DNA from: an uncultured Ruminiclostridium sp.
GTDB lineage: Bacteria; Bacillota; Clostridia; Oscillospirales; Ruminococcaceae
Assembly: GCA_947624435.1 (NCBI GenBank)
Contig: CANQKE010000001.1
Coordinates: 32,072-96,071 of the forward strand
Direction of reading: 5' to 3'
DNA length: 64,000 nt
In this document: piece after piece, positions 51,700-60,501 of the stretch
Numbering within the stretch: the stretch's first letter is position 1
Layout of the letters: each line of letters begins with the position of its first letter
The notes under the pieces: generated by a model
Databases searched by the model: none
What the model was told of the DNA's origin: nothing
The model's input: the letters and a program-made list of their open reading frames with translations, nothing else
Position numbers and translations under genes: made by a program

Positions 51700-54600
51700 A
51701 TGAGCGGATTTGTCCATTTACATGTTCATACCGAGTACAGCCTTCTTGACGGCGCCTGCCGTATAAGAGGGCTTGTTCAGCGTGTGAAAAAACTCGGACA
51801 GACCGCAGTTGCCATAACCGACCATGGTGCAATGTTCGGATGTGTAGAGTTGTATAACGCGTGCATAGAAGAGGGGATAAAACCTATAATCGGCTGCGAG
51901 GTCTATGTCGCGCCGGCAAGCCGTTTTGATAAGAATACCAAAGCCGACTTAAAGCCGTATCATTTGGTGCTGCTGTGCAAGGATAACGAGGGCTATCATA
52001 ATCTTGTAAAGCTGGTATCGCTTGGATATACAGAGGGCTTTTACGGCAAGCCGCGTGTGGATAAGGAAAGCCTCAGAAAGTATTCAAAAGGGCTTATCTG
52101 CCTGTCAGCCTGCCTTAACGGTGAGCTTGCACGGCTGCTTACTAACGGCGATTATTCCGGCGCGGTGAGCTGCGCGCAGGAATATAAGTCCATATTCGGC
52201 GGGGAAAATTACTTTATCGAGCTTCAGGATCACGATATGGAGGAACAGCAGCGTATACTTCCGCTGCTTAGGCGGGTCGCAAAGGAGACCGGTACTCCCA
52301 CGGTCGCCACCAACGACGCGCATTATTTGGAAAAGTCCGACGCTTATGTACAGAAAACGCTTACATGTATTGCGACTAACACAACGCTCGACGATAAGAA
52401 CGCGCTGCATTTTCCTACAGACGAGTTTTATATAAAATCCGAGGAGGAAATGGCACAGCGGTTCGACGAAGCCAGCCTTGAAAATACGGTAAATATAGCC
52501 GACCGCTGTAATGTTACCTTTGAATACGGGCATACGATACTGCCGTATTTCAAGGCGGAGGGCTATGACAGCAACGAGGAATATTTTGACATTCTGGTAA
52601 ATAAAGGCGCTCGCCGCAGATACGGGGATACGCTGTCCGAACAGGTAAAAGAGCGGATAAGCTATGAAACGGGTGTTATCCGCAAAATGGGGTACACCGA
52701 TTATTTTCTGATAGTGGCGGATTTTGTCGCTTATGCCAAGAGCAAGGATATCGCGGTAGGCCCCGGCAGAGGAAGCGGCGCGGGAAGTATCTGTGCATAT
52801 TGTCTTGGGATAACCGATATAGACCCTATCCGGTTCGATCTGCTGTTTGAGCGTTTTCTTAACCCGGAAAGAGTCAGCATGCCGGATTTTGATATAGATT
52901 TTTGCTATATCAGACGGCAGGAAGTGATAGATTACGTTATACAAAAATACGGTCGTGACAGAGTCGCACAGATAATTACTTTCGGCACTATGGCAGCGAG
53001 GGGTGCCATCCGTGACGCGGGCAGGGCGATGGGTATGCCTTATGCAAAGGTGGACAGCGTAGCAAAGCTGATACCGCAGCATTATTCCTACACTCACGGC
53101 TCGATAGAGGGCGCGCTGAAAAGTGAAAAAGAGCTTGCAAGTCTCGCAGCCTCCGACAGCGAGGTGTCGCGGCTTATAGATACCGCCGTAAAGATAGAGG
53201 GCATGGCGAGAAATACCTCTATACACGCGGCGGGAATAGTCATCACTCGCGAGCCGGTAACGGATTATGTCCCGCTTTACCGAACCTCCGGCGAAACGGT
53301 GACTCAGTATACAATGGGCACGTTAGAGCGGCTGGGGTTGCTTAAGATAGACTTTCTCGGACTGCGTTATTTAACGGTGATACAGGACTGCTGTAAGGCT
53401 TTACAGAAAAACGACCCCGGCTTTGATATAGAAAAAATACCGGAGGATGACCTGCCTACCTATAAAATGATGGAAAGCGGTCAGACCGAGGGCTTGTTCC
53501 AGCTGGAAAGCGGCGGCATGACGCAGCTTTTAGGCAGGATGAAGCCGCGTTCTCTTGAGGATATCACGGCGGCGATATCGCTGTACCGTCCCGGTCCTAT
53601 GGATTCGATACCGCAATATTTGGAAAACCGCAAATCGCCGGAGAAAATACGTTACCGCCATCCGATACTAAAAGAGATACTTGAGGTCACCAACGGCTGT
53701 ATAGTGTATCAGGAGCAGGTAATGACCATCTGCCGCAGGCTGGCGGGGTATTCCTACGGGCGCGCCGATATAGTTAGACGAGCTATGGCAAAGAAAAAAT
53801 CCGACGTAATGCTGCAAGAGCGCCGGACGTTCGTCGAGGGAGCAATGAAAAACAACTGCGACGAAAAGACCGCCAATGAGATATTTGACGACATGGTGAG
53901 CTTTGCTTCCTACGCGTTCAATAAATCCCATGCTGCCGCTTATGCGCTGCTTGCGTACAGGACGGCATATCTGCGCTGTCATTATTATAAAGAATACATG
54001 GTCGCGCTGCTTACCAGCGTAATGGATTGGAGCAGCAAGACCGCCGAGTATATAGGCGATCTGACCGAGCGCGGGGTAAAGCTGCTGCCACCCGATGTAA
54101 ATAAGAGCGTGCGCGGCTTTTCGGCTGAACCGGAGGGCATACGCTACGGGCTTATGGCGGTAAAAAATCTCGGCAGCGGGGTAATAAACACTATTATACA
54201 GGAGCGCAGCGAGCGGGAATTTACAAGTCTGAATGATTTTCTGAGGAGAATGTGCAGTCATCGCGGCTGTATGAATAAACGCGCGGCGGAATCGTTGATA
54301 AAATGCGGCGCGCTTGACCGCCTGGGCAATAACCGGCGCGAAATGTTGTCGGCGTATGAAGCAATCATAGACCGCTGTTCAGGCACAAGCAGGAATATTG
54401 AAGGTCAGCTGGATCTGTTTTCGGCTTTCGATGAGCCTACGGTGGACGAGGTAGCTATAGCTAAAGCGGAGGAGTATCCGAAAGAACAGCTGCTTCAGAT
54501 GGAAAAGGAGATAACGGGAATTTATATTTCCGGCCACCCGTTAGATGAATACGCCGGTGTGATAAAAAAGCTGAAATGTTCTTATATTTCAAAAGCTGTG

Positions 54601-55095
54601 AACGATATTGAGGACGGCGAAAAGATAAAGGTGATCGCGGTGGTTTCCCGCAAGAGGATGCACATCACCAAGCAGAATAAAAGCATGTGCTTTGTGACGC
54701 TGGAGGATCGCAGCGGAGAAACGGAAGCGTTACTATTCAGCAAAAATTATGAACGTTTCGGAAATGTTATAAAAGAGGGGCAGATAATGCTGTTCGACTG
54801 TACGGTGTCCGGCGAGGACGAGGGAGAGTCTAAGCTGCTGATAGACGGCGTTTCCCCGGCGCCTGCTCCCGAAAGCATGTATACGGTCTTTATAAAGCTG
54901 GAATCTCCAAACGATAAAAAGCTGTCCGGGGTGAATGCGCTGCTGAGCGCTTATAAAGGCAACGGCAGGGCAAAGCTGTGCTATGCCGATACCCGCACCG
55001 TACAGGCTTATACCGGCGGGGTAAGAGTGTGCGACGAGCTTAAAGCAAAGCTTACGGAGTTGTGCGGCGGAGAAAATATTGTAATAAAACCCTGA
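51700..55095 (+). CDS. dnaE: DNA polymerase III alpha subunit, DnaE type
   Basis: 1131 residues. PHP domain (HVHTEYSLLDG), polymerase core with VGPGRGSGAGSICAYCLGI and PDFDIDF (catalytic aspartates), helix-hairpin-helix and a C-terminal OB domain (IKVIAVVSRKRMHITKQNKSMCFVTLEDRSG). The size is typical of Firmicutes DnaE, which extends primers on the lagging strand beside PolC. The start follows whiA directly. Confidence 0.96.
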   Translation: MSGFVHLHVHTEYSLLDGACRIRGLVQRVKKLGQTAVAITDHGAMFGCVELYNACIEEGIKPIIGCEVYVAPASRFDKNTKADLKPYHLVLLCKDNEGYHNLVKLVSLGYTEGFYGKPRVDKESLRKYSKGLICLSACLNGELARLLTNGDYSGAVSCAQEYKSIFGGENYFIELQDHDMEEQQRILPLLRRVAKETGTPTVATNDAHYLEKSDAYVQKTLTCIATNTTLDDKNALHFPTDEFYIKSEEEMAQRFDEASLENTVNIADRCNVTFEYGHTILPYFKAEGYDSNEEYFDILVNKGARRRYGDTLSEQVKERISYETGVIRKMGYTDYFLIVADFVAYAKSKDIAVGPGRGSGAGSICAYCLGITDIDPIRFDLLFERFLNPERVSMPDFDIDFCYIRRQEVIDYVIQKYGRDRVAQIITFGTMAARGAIRDAGRAMGMPYAKVDSVAKLIPQHYSYTHGSIEGALKSEKELASLAASDSEVSRLIDTAVKIEGMARNTSIHAAGIVITREPVTDYVPLYRTSGETVTQYTMGTLERLGLLKIDFLGLRYLTVIQDCCKALQKNDPGFDIEKIPEDDLPTYKMMESGQTEGLFQLESGGMTQLLGRMKPRSLEDITAAISLYRPGPMDSIPQYLENRKSPEKIRYRHPILKEILEVTNGCIVYQEQVMTICRRLAGYSYGRADIVRRAMAKKKSDVMLQERRTFVEGAMKNNCDEKTANEIFDDMVSFASYAFNKSHAAAYALLAYRTAYLRCHYYKEYMVALLTSVMDWSSKTAEYIGDLTERGVKLLPPDVNKSVRGFSAEPEGIRYGLMAVKNLGSGVINTIIQERSEREFTSLNDFLRRMCSHRGCMNKRAAESLIKCGALDRLGNNRREMLSAYEAIIDRCSGTSRNIEGQLDLFSAFDEPTVDEVAIAKAEEYPKEQLLQMEKEITGIYISGHPLDEYAGVIKKLKCSYISKAVNDIEDGEKIKVIAVVSRKRMHITKQNKSMCFVTLEDRSGETEALLFSKNYERFGNVIKEGQIMLFDCTVSGEDEGESKLLIDGVSPAPAPESMYTVFIKLESPNDKKLSGVNALLSAYKGNGRAKLCYADTRTVQAYTGGVRVCDELKAKLTELCGGENIVIKP

Positions 55096-55112
55096 AATTT
55101 GCGAATTTTCTC

Positions 55113-55141
55113 TTGACTTATTTCCCGTTTTAGAGTAAACT
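55113..55141 (+). promoter_or_regulatory. Promoter of pfkA
   Basis: TTGACT, 17-bp spacer, TAAACT (55136-55141), 56 nt before the start codon. Confidence 0.65.
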
Positions 55142-55196
55142 AATATTAAGCGACAAATAAGCGGATTTATTCCCAATCGGAAAGAAGGAAAAAATT

Positions 55197-56156
55197 ATGA
55201 AAAAAATCGGCGTACTTACCAGCGGCGGTGACGCCCCCGGCATGAACGCGGTTATTCGTGCTGTCACCAGAGCGGGCATATTCAAAGGAATGGAAGTAGT
55301 CGGCATACGCAGAGGCTATAACGGACTTATCAACGGCGACATTGTACCTCTTGACGTTCGCAGCGTTTCGGACATCATACAAAGAGGCGGCACCGTGCTT
55401 TACACTGCGAGATGCTCGGAATTCAGATACGAAGAGGGGCTGCAAAAGGCAAAGCAGACCTGTATCGACAACGGTATCGAGGGTATAGTTGTCGTTGGCG
55501 GCGACGGCTCTTTCCGCGGCGCTGCGGACCTTTCCGCGCGCGGTATTCTTTGCGTAGGCGTTCCCGGTACGATAGACAATGATATTGCAATGTCCGAGTA
55601 TACAATAGGCTATGACACCGCGATGAACACCGCGATGGAAATGGTAGATAAGCTGCGCGACACCGCACATTCTCACGACCGCTGCTCGGTAGTAGAGGTA
55701 ATGGGACGCAACGCCGGATATATCGCGCTCAACACCGGTATCGCCTGCGGAGCTACATATATAATCACTAAAGAAGAGCCGTTCACTATGAACGACGTAT
55801 ATAATAAGATAGTTGCCGGACTTCAATCCGGAAAGCATCACTTTATCATCGTCGTTGCCGAGGGCATCGGTAATTCCGAGCAGATAGCAAAGGATATCGA
55901 GAAGGAGACCGGCGTTGAAAGCCGCGCTACCATTCTCGGTCATGTACAAAGAGGCGGCAGCCCCACCGTGCGTGACAGAGTTGCGGCAAGCCAGCTCGGT
56001 TATCATGCCGTTGAGCTTTTGTCCCGCGGTACCGGCAACCGTGTTGTCGGACTTCAGGGCAACGTAGTGGTAGACTATGATATTCAGGAAGCTCTCAAGA
56101 TGCACAAGGAGTTCGACCACGAGCTTTACCGCATCGCGAGTGAAATAAACTTCTGA
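55197..56156 (+). CDS. pfkA: ATP-dependent 6-phosphofructokinase
   Basis: 319 residues. TSGGDAPGMNAVIR, VVGGDGSFRGA and VPGTIDNDI, with Gly at both positions that are Asp and Lys in pyrophosphate-dependent enzymes, so ATP is the donor. MGRNAGYIA and LGHVQRGGSP follow. Commits fructose-6-phosphate to glycolysis. RBS AAGAAGG before the ATG. Confidence 0.96.
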   Translation: MKKIGVLTSGGDAPGMNAVIRAVTRAGIFKGMEVVGIRRGYNGLINGDIVPLDVRSVSDIIQRGGTVLYTARCSEFRYEEGLQKAKQTCIDNGIEGIVVVGGDGSFRGAADLSARGILCVGVPGTIDNDIAMSEYTIGYDTAMNTAMEMVDKLRDTAHSHDRCSVVEVMGRNAGYIALNTGIACGATYIITKEEPFTMNDVYNKIVAGLQSGKHHFIIVVAEGIGNSEQIAKDIEKETGVESRATILGHVQRGGSPTVRDRVAASQLGYHAVELLSRGTGNRVVGLQGNVVVDYDIQEALKMHKEFDHELYRIASEINF

Positions 56157-56181
56157 GGTTCCTTAAGGAACAGAAAAATCA

Positions 56182-56283
56182 AACAGAGTAGGAAAGTGCG
56201 CGTTAAGTGCCCTTGAGAACGGAGAGTTGTCTTAGGGACGAACATCGGCGACGATGGCGGTGGGCTTTCCGCATCTCGCTGTT
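56182..56283 (+). ncRNA. Tetrahydrofolate (THF) riboswitch
   Basis: The stretch contains the conserved THF-I features AGAGTAGGAAA and CGCGTTAAGTGCC, then GACGA, GGCGGTG and TTTCCGCATC. Terminal pairing is AACAG (56182-56186) with CTGTT (56279-56283), and GGAAA (56191-56195) pairs with TTTCC (56266-56270). It lies directly before folT, the normal target of this class. Confidence 0.88.
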
Positions 56284-56296
56284 GCATAAAAGTGAT

Positions 56297-56358
56297 AACG
56301 CCATAATTATCCTTTTTCTATGCGATCGCGTGATAAAAGGAGGTAAAGTTATGGCGTT
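56297..56358 (+). promoter_or_regulatory. Expression-platform hairpin that masks the folT start site
   Basis: AACGCCATAA (56297-56306) is fully complementary to TTATGGCGTT (56349-56358), which contains the folT ATG. Just inside, CCTTTT (56311-56316) pairs with AAAAGG (56335-56340) of the Shine-Dalgarno. Folding would hide both, so control is at translation initiation. Confidence 0.7.
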
Positions 56359-56977
56359 TTTTTCAATGTTCAAGCGCTCCGCACTTGAACTGAAATCGGT
56401 GCGTTCGCTTGCGGTCATCGCGCTGTTGGTAGCAGTATCGGTCGTGCTGGAATTTCTCATAATACAGCCGACTCCGGACTTGAAATTCGGCTTTTCGTTT
56501 CTGGGACTTGCCGCTATAGGTATGCTGTACGGCCCTGTAGCGGGGGCGCTGGGCGGAGTGGCGATAGACGTTCTCGGCTGGATAGTAAGGCCTACCGGCT
56601 CGTTTTCGCCTATACTGACTGTGGCAACATTGGCGGAGGGTCTGATATACGGGATTTTTCTCTATCAGATGTCGCCGGCAAAGCTGAATTTTGCGCGGGG
56701 AGAATTTTGGAAAAGTTTTAAGCAAAACGCTGTACCCGCATTAAGGACGTTTTTTGCAAGATTTACGGTAAATGTCGTCTGCAACGTGTTCCTTAATACT
56801 ATAGGTCTGTTCATACTCGGTTACATAGCGGCGGACAGATTATGGCTGAGCGTATGGGCAAGGATCGGCAAGAATGCGATACTTCTGCCGTTTGAGGTGC
56901 TTATACTGATACCGGTGCTGTATATCGTATATATCGCGTACCGTTCGGCATTCGGCAAAAATAAAAAAACGGTTTGA
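56351..56977 (+). CDS. folT: Folate ECF transporter substrate-binding protein FolT
   Basis: 208 residues with about six membrane helices. SLAVIALLVAVSVVLEFLI is the first helix of the S-component family, then FSFLGLAAIGMLYGPVAGALGG. FolT binds folate and works with a shared EcfAA'T energising module encoded elsewhere. The THF riboswitch upstream confirms folate as substrate. RBS AAAGGAGG before the ATG at 56351. Confidence 0.92.
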   Translation: MAFFSMFKRSALELKSVRSLAVIALLVAVSVVLEFLIIQPTPDLKFGFSFLGLAAIGMLYGPVAGALGGVAIDVLGWIVRPTGSFSPILTVATLAEGLIYGIFLYQMSPAKLNFARGEFWKSFKQNAVPALRTFFARFTVNVVCNVFLNTIGLFILGYIAADRLWLSVWARIGKNAILLPFEVLILIPVLYIVYIAYRSAFGKNKKTV

Positions 56978-56990
56978 AAAACACAGAACA

Positions 56991-57030
56991 AGGAAGGAGA
57001 GATGCTTGCTTTGCAAGCATGGTCATAATT
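56991..57030 (+). repeat. Dispersed start-site element, copy E (3' part only)
   Basis: GGAAGGAGAG Shine-Dalgarno, the ATGCTTGC-TTT-GCAAGCAT inverted repeat as in copy A, then GGTCATAATT before the proC ATG at 57031. The 5' half of the element is absent. Confidence 0.8.
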
Positions 57031-57825
57031 ATGAAAAAACTCGGTTTTTTAGGCGCAGGAAACATGGGCGGCGCCATAATCAGGGGCTTGCATTCCCAAA
57101 ATACGGATATAGAGCTTTATGTATACGAAAAGGACAGCGATAAGGCAAATGCGCTTACCGCATACGGCGTAACTCTTTGCGGCAGCGAGGGCGAGCTTGT
57201 CAAAAAGTGCGACGCAGTGCTGCTCGCGGTAAAGCCGCAGGTGCTGCCGGACGTTCTGGCGGCCGCTGCCGGAGATTTTACGCCGGACAAACTGATAATA
57301 TCCATCTGCGCGGGCGTATCCGCGGAATTTATCCGCGCGCGTACACTGCCTGACGCAAAGGTCGTGCTGGTAATGCCCAATACTCCGATGATGCTGGGAC
57401 TCGGGGCGAGCGCCGTTTCGCGTTCCGACGGTGTTTCCGATGAAGAATTTGCTTTTGCAAGATCCGTTGTGGAAAGCTGCGGGATAGCCTGCGAGGTACC
57501 CATAAACAAGATGAAAGAGATAATCGCGGTAAACGGAAGCTCTCCCGCGTTCATCTACCTTTACGCAAAGGGATTTATAGATTACGCCGACAGCGTCGGT
57601 ATAGAGCGTGACAGCGCGTTGAAATTGTTTGCTCAGTCGCTTGTCGGCTCGGCGAAAATGCTTACCGATTCCGGTATGACGGTGGACGAGCTTATTAAGC
57701 AGGTATCCTCTCCCGGCGGTACGACGATAGCCGGACTGGATAAGCTGTACGAGGGCAAGCTCACCGAAACGGTGGAGGAATGCTGCAAAGCCTGCACCAA
57801 ACGCGCTTATGAACTCGGAGAATGA
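57031..57825 (+). CDS. proC: Pyrroline-5-carboxylate reductase
   Basis: 264 residues. N-terminal Rossmann GFLGAGNMGGAIIRG, then AVKPQVLPDVL, VMPNTPMMLGLGAS and the C-terminal SSPGGTTIAGL signature. Catalyses the last step of proline synthesis. The ATG at 57031 is chosen because the frame upstream (to 56974) runs through the dispersed start-site element. Confidence 0.94.
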   Translation: MKKLGFLGAGNMGGAIIRGLHSQNTDIELYVYEKDSDKANALTAYGVTLCGSEGELVKKCDAVLLAVKPQVLPDVLAAAAGDFTPDKLIISICAGVSAEFIRARTLPDAKVVLVMPNTPMMLGLGASAVSRSDGVSDEEFAFARSVVESCGIACEVPINKMKEIIAVNGSSPAFIYLYAKGFIDYADSVGIERDSALKLFAQSLVGSAKMLTDSGMTVDELIKQVSSPGGTTIAGLDKLYEGKLTETVEECCKACTKRAYELGE

Positions 57826-57833
57826 TCTTTCTA

Positions 57834-57866
57834 AAAAACCGGAGGACTTTACGCCCTCCGGTTTTT
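57834..57866. terminator. Bidirectional terminator between proC and the DacA-MurF-like gene
   Basis: A 12-bp perfect stem AAAAACCGGAGG/CCTCCGGTTTTT with a 9-nt loop, A-run and T-run on the two sides. Confidence 0.9.
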
Positions 57867-57906
57867 GTTAATGACTGTTCGTTAAATGTCTGCGGCGAAA
57901 TGATCA

Positions 57907-60111
57907 TCAGGTTATCGCGGCCATGATATCCGCCAGTCCGGTATCCTCCGAGCCCTTGAACAACACCGCGTCATTCGGACGGATATTAAGTCCGAGAAAC
58001 TCTATCAGCGCCGACTCGCTCTTGAAAACTATAACCGATTTCTTTTTGACATCTGCCGTCTGGACAATGTTTGCCGCAACGTCACCGTAGCACACGGTTA
58101 TATCCACGGAGCTTTTGTTAAGCACGGCGCCGACGCGCTGAAACAGGTTCTCTTCCTGCTCGCCGCCGCCCGCGATATCGGAGAACACCGCTATCCTCCG
58201 CGCGTCCGCCGGGATATAAGCCGCGCAAAGCTCTTTGAGCGCGGTAGCCACGCTTTCTGCGCCGGTGTTTTCAAAGTCCGAGATAACGGTGACGTTATTT
58301 CCGTTTTTCACGGTATTAAGCCCTGAAACCTTGCGGTATTTTTCTATGGAAGCCAGTATCTGCTTTGCGGGTATGCCCATTATCTCGCCCAGAGCGAATG
58401 TTGCCAACGCCTGATATATCGCGTGCTTGCTGTCGGAGTATAATTCTGCATGGTGGATAACGGTGCCGTTTACTATCTCAAAGGTTATCTTGTCGCCCTC
58501 AACGGTTATACCGTCGGCGTAATAATCCGCCGCTTTGTTGTCTATTCCTATCGTGATTATATCCTGCTGTATGGAATAGATGCCGGCAAGCCTTTTATCG
58601 TCGATGTTTATTATCACCGCGCCCGCTTCGGACATACCGCTGCATATACCGAGCTTTTCATTGAGCTGCTCATCTTTTGACAATCCGCGCGGGTTATGCG
58701 ATACCGCTGCGGAGGAAAGGATAGCTATATCCGTACCGGCCCCCGCAGATACCCGTTCAGCGTTGTGTTCTTGTTCAAGAGAAACGCCTATTACCGCCGC
58801 TCCCGTATCCTTTGAGGAGGAAAGCAGCGCTTTGAGCATAGACTCGCAGTTATCCTCAAGCGACACCGATTTTACTATCTTCATCTTCTCGCTGAGCATG
58901 CTGCATATCATTCCCATCGGGTAGATTTGTTCGGGACTGTCGGTTATCGCTATCGACCACATACCAAGCTTGGTCTTAAGATACGACGCAAGAGTCTCTT
59001 TGGCGGCAGTAAGATTTTCCACCACTATATTGGAAATACCATATACCGGCTTTTCAGTGACCGTCACGGCCGCGCCGTTATTGTAAGCGTCTTTTGCGGA
59101 TCGGTCGTCCTCGGCAAAATATGCGCAGTCCTTTTTTATCTTCTGCTTTCCTATCGCTATAGAGTTTATCGCCGCTTCGGGAGAATTGCGCTGCATGGCG
59201 TTAAGCACGTCGCACATCTCGGAAACGGTGAGCAGCGCGTCCTCGCTTTCCGCCTGGGACTCGCCTTGCTTTTTACCGCTTAGCTGTTCAAAATTGTCAA
59301 AGGTAAAGTCAAGTAATGTTATCGCGTCGTAGAACACATATTTCATCTGTTTTGTATGTTCCGCGCCCAAAATTATCGCCATGACTTCTTCTCCCTGCTT
59401 GCCCTTGGGAGGCAGGGCAGAGCAGGCAAGGCATGACTTTGAACGGACGGTATATCCGCTTTTTATACCTATAGCAGTGTCGTATTTATACCTTTTATAT
59501 GTGCTGTTTACCAAAAGATTGGAGTTGCTTATCGTGCGCTCCGGGCTTTTGTCTGTCGCGGCGATAGTGTATTTTTCGGTTTTAGCGATCGTGCGGAACA
59601 GCCGATTGGTCATGCAGTATCGGCAGATTATCGCCAGATCATACGCATTGGAAAGCTGTTCGGAGGTGAACCGTCCCTCACTGTCCATAACTACGGTGTT
59701 CTGCGCGCCTATCAGCTCCGCTTTTGTCTGCATCATCTGTGCGAATTTATCCTTTCCGCCGCAGATAAATTCTCCCAGAGCGAACATCGCGTCGTTGGCA
59801 GATGCGAGCATCATTGAATATACTAAATCAAGCACAGAAATACGTTCACCCTCAAGAAAGCCCATCGACGCAGAGCCTTTCCATCTGGTCATCTCATTAA
59901 CAACGCTTTTGGAGATAACTACTGTGTCGGTAGGATTGCATTTCTCAAGCGCGATTATCGACGCTAACAGCTTGGTTATAAAAGCCGGGTACATCTTCAT
60001 TTTAGCGTTCTTTTCCAGCAGTATCTTACCTTCGTTCTGTGTTACAACTATCGCCGCCTGTGCGTTGATCTGCGGCATATCGGTCTTTTGGACCGCTTTT
60101 ACTTCAGACAT
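57907..60111 (-). CDS. Cytoplasmic fusion of a DacA-like and a MurF-like domain, both lacking catalytic residues
   Basis: 734 residues. Residues about 15-270 align by eye with D-Ala-D-Ala carboxypeptidases (PBP5/DacA): YPAFITKLL stands where PAS-x-TK is expected, so the nucleophile Ser is Phe44 (codon 59982-59980), while Lys47, SAN (104-106) and KSG (217-219) remain. Residues about 295-734 resemble MurF: N-domain, a central part without the GKT ATP loop (near 387-400), and a C-domain ending DAVLFKGSEDTGLADIM. No signal peptide, so it should stay in the cytosol, unlike DacA. RBS AAGGGAGC. Likely a regulatory or scaffold protein. Confidence 0.75.
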   Translation of the reverse strand: MSEVKAVQKTDMPQINAQAAIVVTQNEGKILLEKNAKMKMYPAFITKLLASIIALEKCNPTDTVVISKSVVNEMTRWKGSASMGFLEGERISVLDLVYSMMLASANDAMFALGEFICGGKDKFAQMMQTKAELIGAQNTVVMDSEGRFTSEQLSNAYDLAIICRYCMTNRLFRTIAKTEKYTIAATDKSPERTISNSNLLVNSTYKRYKYDTAIGIKSGYTVRSKSCLACSALPPKGKQGEEVMAIILGAEHTKQMKYVFYDAITLLDFTFDNFEQLSGKKQGESQAESEDALLTVSEMCDVLNAMQRNSPEAAINSIAIGKQKIKKDCAYFAEDDRSAKDAYNNGAAVTVTEKPVYGISNIVVENLTAAKETLASYLKTKLGMWSIAITDSPEQIYPMGMICSMLSEKMKIVKSVSLEDNCESMLKALLSSSKDTGAAVIGVSLEQEHNAERVSAGAGTDIAILSSAAVSHNPRGLSKDEQLNEKLGICSGMSEAGAVIINIDDKRLAGIYSIQQDIITIGIDNKAADYYADGITVEGDKITFEIVNGTVIHHAELYSDSKHAIYQALATFALGEIMGIPAKQILASIEKYRKVSGLNTVKNGNNVTVISDFENTGAESVATALKELCAAYIPADARRIAVFSDIAGGGEQEENLFQRVGAVLNKSSVDITVCYGDVAANIVQTADVKKKSVIVFKSESALIEFLGLNIRPNDAVLFKGSEDTGLADIMAAIT

Positions 60112-60204
60112 GTTATGCTCCCTTTCGCAGATGTTTTGTTCCTGTTATCTGTTATAAATATCGGTATGATTACAGGACAGAATTGTTTCTTTTTTTATGT
60201 AATT

Positions 60205-60233
60205 ATTTTATCACAAAAACTCTGTAATGTCAA
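60205..60233 (-). promoter_or_regulatory. Promoter of the DacA-MurF-like gene
   Basis: On the minus strand TTGACA (60233-60228), 17-bp spacer, TAAAAT (60210-60205); leader about 85 nt. Confidence 0.8.
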
Positions 60234-60380
60234 TGTAGATAACTGATTATCACAAAAATATTCATTTTAGAGCAAATATGGAAGAATTTTCAATTTTTAT
60301 TGTTGAAATATACTGAAAAAATTAAAATAAACATGTTTTAATTTCGTGAAAAATGACATAAAAATTTTTGAGATTATCTA

Positions 60381-60409
60381 TTGACACGAGTTTTTGTGGA
60401 CTATATAAT
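60381..60409 (+). promoter_or_regulatory. Consensus promoter of the Asp-Thr repeat surface protein
   Basis: TTGACA, 17-bp spacer, TATAAT: both hexamers are perfect consensus, the best promoter in the window. The leader carries a CGGGAG/CTCCCG hairpin (60422-60445). Confidence 0.88.
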
Positions 60410-60501
60410 AAAACTACAAGCGGGAGAGCAGTGAAATGCTCCCGGAAAATCAAAGATAAGAAAGATAAAAAGTAATTATCGCTTTTTAAGGAGGAATTTT
60501 C

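Noticed and set aside
55197-56156. Pyrophosphate-dependent phosphofructokinase
   Set aside because: Both diagnostic positions are Gly (GGDGS and PGTIDND), the ATP-type pattern.
57907-60111. Frameshifted or decaying pseudogene
   Set aside because: The frame is intact over 734 codons, with a strong promoter, ribosome binding site and terminator. Only the catalytic residues are lost.
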